64,000 bases of DNA from assembly GCF_002869765.1 (NCBI RefSeq), contig NZ_PNOR01000006.1, positions 62,001 through 126,000 on the forward strand, in the 5' to 3' direction. Below, one piece after another: positions 62,514 through 64,000 of this stretch. The position numbers and the translations under genes were made by a program. The notes under the pieces were generated by a model. The model had not been told where the DNA came from. It saw only the letters and a program-made list of their open reading frames with translations, and did no database searches. The number at the start of each line of letters is the position of its first letter. Position 1 is the first letter of the stretch. This stretch comes from Deinococcus planocerae (lineage in GTDB: Bacteria; Deinococcota; Deinococci; Deinococcales; Deinococcaceae).

Positions 62514-62645
62514 TCAGATGACCCCAAAGTCGACTGTCGTTCCTCGCATCACCGGGAGGGTGAGGTCACGCGGCTTTTCTGCGACGGGCCGGTCCGCCTT
62601 CACGGGCTGCGGCTTGGGAGCGGGCGTCACCTTGTGGGTGAGCAT
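62514..62645 (-). CDS. Short peptide ending in VDFGVI (43 aa), possible second signal or RiPP precursor
   Basis: A 43-codon ORF beginning 1 nt after the stop of the repeat-peptide gene (TGATATG), so probably coupled to it. The first 30 residues are Lys/Pro/Val-rich (TPAPKPQPVKADRPVAEKPR) and look unstructured. The last residues, TTVDFGVI, echo the DFGVM core of the four-repeat peptide. An intrinsic terminator follows. No known family is recognised. The plus-strand frame across it is judged a shadow. Confidence 0.6.
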   Translation of the reverse strand: MLTHKVTPAPKPQPVKADRPVAEKPRDLTLPVMRGTTVDFGVI

Positions 62646-62646
62646 A

Positions 62647-62886
62647 TCAGGCCGCCTTCCCGAGGGTGGGGAGGGGGATCATGACGCCGAAATCTTTGAT
62701 TCCCGCTTGCATGACACCAAAGTCCTTGATCCCCGCCTTCATCACGCCGAAATCTTTGATCCCTGCCGTCATCACACCGAAGTCCTTGATGCCCGCTTTC
62801 AGCACGTCCCCCTTGCTGGGTCCCTCTGAGTGGCAGGGCACTTGTGACAGGTGTGTAAGATGCAGGCCTCTAAGCTTGAAGTTCAT
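62647..62886 (-). CDS. Four-repeat peptide precursor (AGIKDFGVM x4), 79 aa
   Basis: A 79-residue ORF. Residues 1-30 act as a leader-like segment (KLRGLHLTHLSQVPCHSEG, no Sec signal). Residues 31-70 are four 10-residue units AGIKDFGVM plus T, K, Q or I; the tail is PLPTLGKAA. Seven of the nine core codons differ among copies and every difference is a synonymous third base, so selection acts on the peptide. TACGCT stands 6 nt before the ATG at 62886. It diverges from a TPR gene across 35 bp. I infer a multi-copy signalling peptide or RiPP precursor; there is no Cys or Ser in the core. Confidence 0.7.
   Translation of the reverse strand: MNFKLRGLHLTHLSQVPCHSEGPSKGDVLKAGIKDFGVMTAGIKDFGVMKAGIKDFGVMQAGIKDFGVMIPLPTLGKAA
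62677..62796 (-). repeat. Four tandem 30-bp units encoding AGIKDFGVM
   Basis: Exact 30-bp periodicity. Alternate units use AAG-GAC and AAA-GAT for Lys-Asp. The variation is confined to synonymous third positions within the nine core codons, while the tenth codon varies freely (ACG, AAG, CAA, ATC). This is a coding repeat, not a CRISPR-like array. Confidence 0.92.
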
Positions 62887-62921
62887 AGGTCTAGCGTACT
62901 GAAGGAGACGTGAGGTGACGG

Positions 62922-64000
62922 ATGGACTCACTCAGTGCGTTGAAATCTGCGTTCGAATCGGGAAGCTACCGCAGCGTTATCACATATGGGTCATGTCTTG
63001 AACACGCCCCTGTTGAAGTTTGGCGAATGGTAGGACTGGCACATCTTAGGCTGCGTGAGTTTGAAAGTGCAGAGACACCACTGACTAGGGCTAGTGTGTT
63101 AGGTGACCCGGAAGCGATGGTGGAATTAGGCAACCTACTCCGCTTAACAGGGCGTTTCGAAGAAGCATGTGAGCAGTTCGCGCATGTAGAGTTTATACTG
63201 TCGGGTGAGCTTGCGTTACGCAATCAAAGATGGTGGGGGACAGCGGAATTTCAGTTGGGGCGAGTTGAGTCCGGGCTGATGCGCTGTGAGAAAGCTTGGC
63301 ACGGATACATGGCAATGGGTGATGAAGAACTGACGGGCAGAGTTACTCAAACTTTAGGACAAATGTATTCGATTATCGGGAATGATCGTAGGGCATTGCA
63401 GTTATACAAGGAGGCACTAAAAGTCCTGAGAATTGATCCCATTCCCTATCCTCGAATCTCAACTCTACATAGTGCCGCCAGCCTCTACTTGAATTTTAAA
63501 AGACTTGACTCGTCTCTAGAATACATAAAAGAGGCGCGAAACATACTGTCTAGACCAGAGTACTCATCTGATCATTGGTTGACAATGATTCTTGCTGTAG
63601 AAGCTGACCTTTACAGGTTGCGGAGTGATCATCATAAATTGCACTCAACACTCAATGAACTTTTGCAGATAGTTCAACGCAGCGGCGACCATGAGGCTCG
63701 TGTTTGGACCATCTCCCGCCTCGCCGAGTTCTACAGCGAGCAGGGACAACACGCTAAGGCAATGGAGGCATTGCACAAGGGCGTGGGCCCCGGCCAGGAG
63801 CTTCCCCCTCCCCTGCTCGTAACGCGCGCGGTGGTGCTGAGGCGGCGTGGGCAGGTCGAGCTCGCGCTCAGCGACTTCGAGGCGGCGTTGCCGGGCGTAC
63901 GGGCCATGCAAGACGCCCACCTCTTGACCCGCACGCTGCTGCATCAGGCGGACGCGCTGCGGCGGGCGGGCCGGGCCCAGGAGGCGGTCGGGTGTCTGAG
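62922..64000 (+). CDS. Tetratricopeptide-repeat protein, partial at 3' end
   Basis: The open frame runs from ATG 62922 to the window end, about 360 residues without a stop. Helical repeats of TPR type are visible: EVWRMVGLAHLRLREFESAE, AMVELGNLLRLTGRFEEACEQF, GRVTQTLGQMYSIIGNDRRALQLYKEAL, SRLAEFYSEQGQHAKAMEALHKG. No helix-turn-helix is seen in the visible part. GAGG lies 7 nt before the start and AAGGAG further up. The first 750 bp are AT-rich with foreign codon use; from about 63690 the gene turns GC-rich. Divergence from the peptide genes suggests a peptide-sensing or effector role. Confidence 0.8.
   Translation, partial: MDSLSALKSAFESGSYRSVITYGSCLEHAPVEVWRMVGLAHLRLREFESAETPLTRASVLGDPEAMVELGNLLRLTGRFEEACEQFAHVEFILSGELALRNQRWWGTAEFQLGRVESGLMRCEKAWHGYMAMGDEELTGRVTQTLGQMYSIIGNDRRALQLYKEALKVLRIDPIPYPRISTLHSAASLYLNFKRLDSSLEYIKEARNILSRPEYSSDHWLTMILAVEADLYRLRSDHHKLHSTLNELLQIVQRSGDHEARVWTISRLAEFYSEQGQHAKAMEALHKGVGPGQELPPPLLVTRAVVLRRRGQVELALSDFEAALPGVRAMQDAHLLTRTLLHQADALRRAGRAQEAVGCL

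Noticed and set aside
62518..62902. Plus-strand frames over the peptide genes, and a possible CRISPR array from the 30-bp periodicity
   Set aside because: Units are contiguous without spacers, variation is synonymous only in the minus-strand frame, and the leaderless-type -10 and the terminator are also on the minus strand.

Overview
The window is chromosomal DNA of a Deinococcus species. The base composition is very GC-rich. It carries genes of the deinoxanthin branch of carotenoid synthesis (crtO, cruF, a crtD-type desaturase and a CYP287-like P450). Many start codons lie 5-8 nt downstream of a TAnnnT -10 hexamer, the leaderless-mRNA arrangement known in this genus. No phage, transposase or CRISPR array is visible.

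Layout. 1-2000: start of lpdA, hemW and a small unknown gene. 2079-9248: a minus-strand carotenoid block (P450, then crtO, cruF, acyltransferase, glycosyltransferase and desaturase, the last four translationally overlapped), divergent from an XRE regulator with a perfect palindromic operator. 9405-14427: small membrane, GNAT, NTF2-like and hydrophilic proteins, plus a frameshifted Roadblock-type gene. 14685-18965: sucA and sucB. 19069-22007: an AT-richer orphan gene, pyrE, an RNase H-like gene and a UPF0173 hydrolase. 22140-26511: a c-di-AMP and envelope operon (cdaA, cdaR, HD hydrolase, LytR-CpsA-Psr protein, rsfS) with two upstream mini-ORFs. 26629-31046: a PhoB/PhoR-like pair, a repeat-rich WGxxGxxG-anchored protein, a PRC-barrel/DUF2382 protein and phoU. 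31401-43440: beta-glucosidase, MerR regulator, an asymmetric heterodimeric ABC exporter, peroxiredoxin, acyl-ACP desaturase, chromate transporter, hisC and a TetR operon. 43505-54047: lipoprotein, a frameshifted aspartyl protease/PDZ gene, SRPBCC protein, hydrophilin, DMT transporter with a fused ABC ATPase-permease, Nudix and SDR, asparaginase, hemC and a CNNM/CBS protein. 54261-62213: dinB-like gene, dus, two GNATs, argB, vanW, purK, purE and folC. 62253-62328: tRNA-Lys(CTT).

The most novel-looking region is the last 1.6 kb. Just after tRNA-Lys and its terminator the composition drops and two tiny minus-strand genes appear, divergent from a TPR protein that runs off the window. One encodes a 79-residue peptide with four copies of AGIKDFGVM. 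Seven of the nine codons vary between copies, always at a synonymous third position. The adjacent 43-residue peptide ends in VDFGVI. This resembles a multi-copy signalling peptide or RiPP precursor with a TPR partner. That function is inference; the repeat, the synonymous variation, the shared DFGV motif and the divergent leaderless-style promoter are directly visible.
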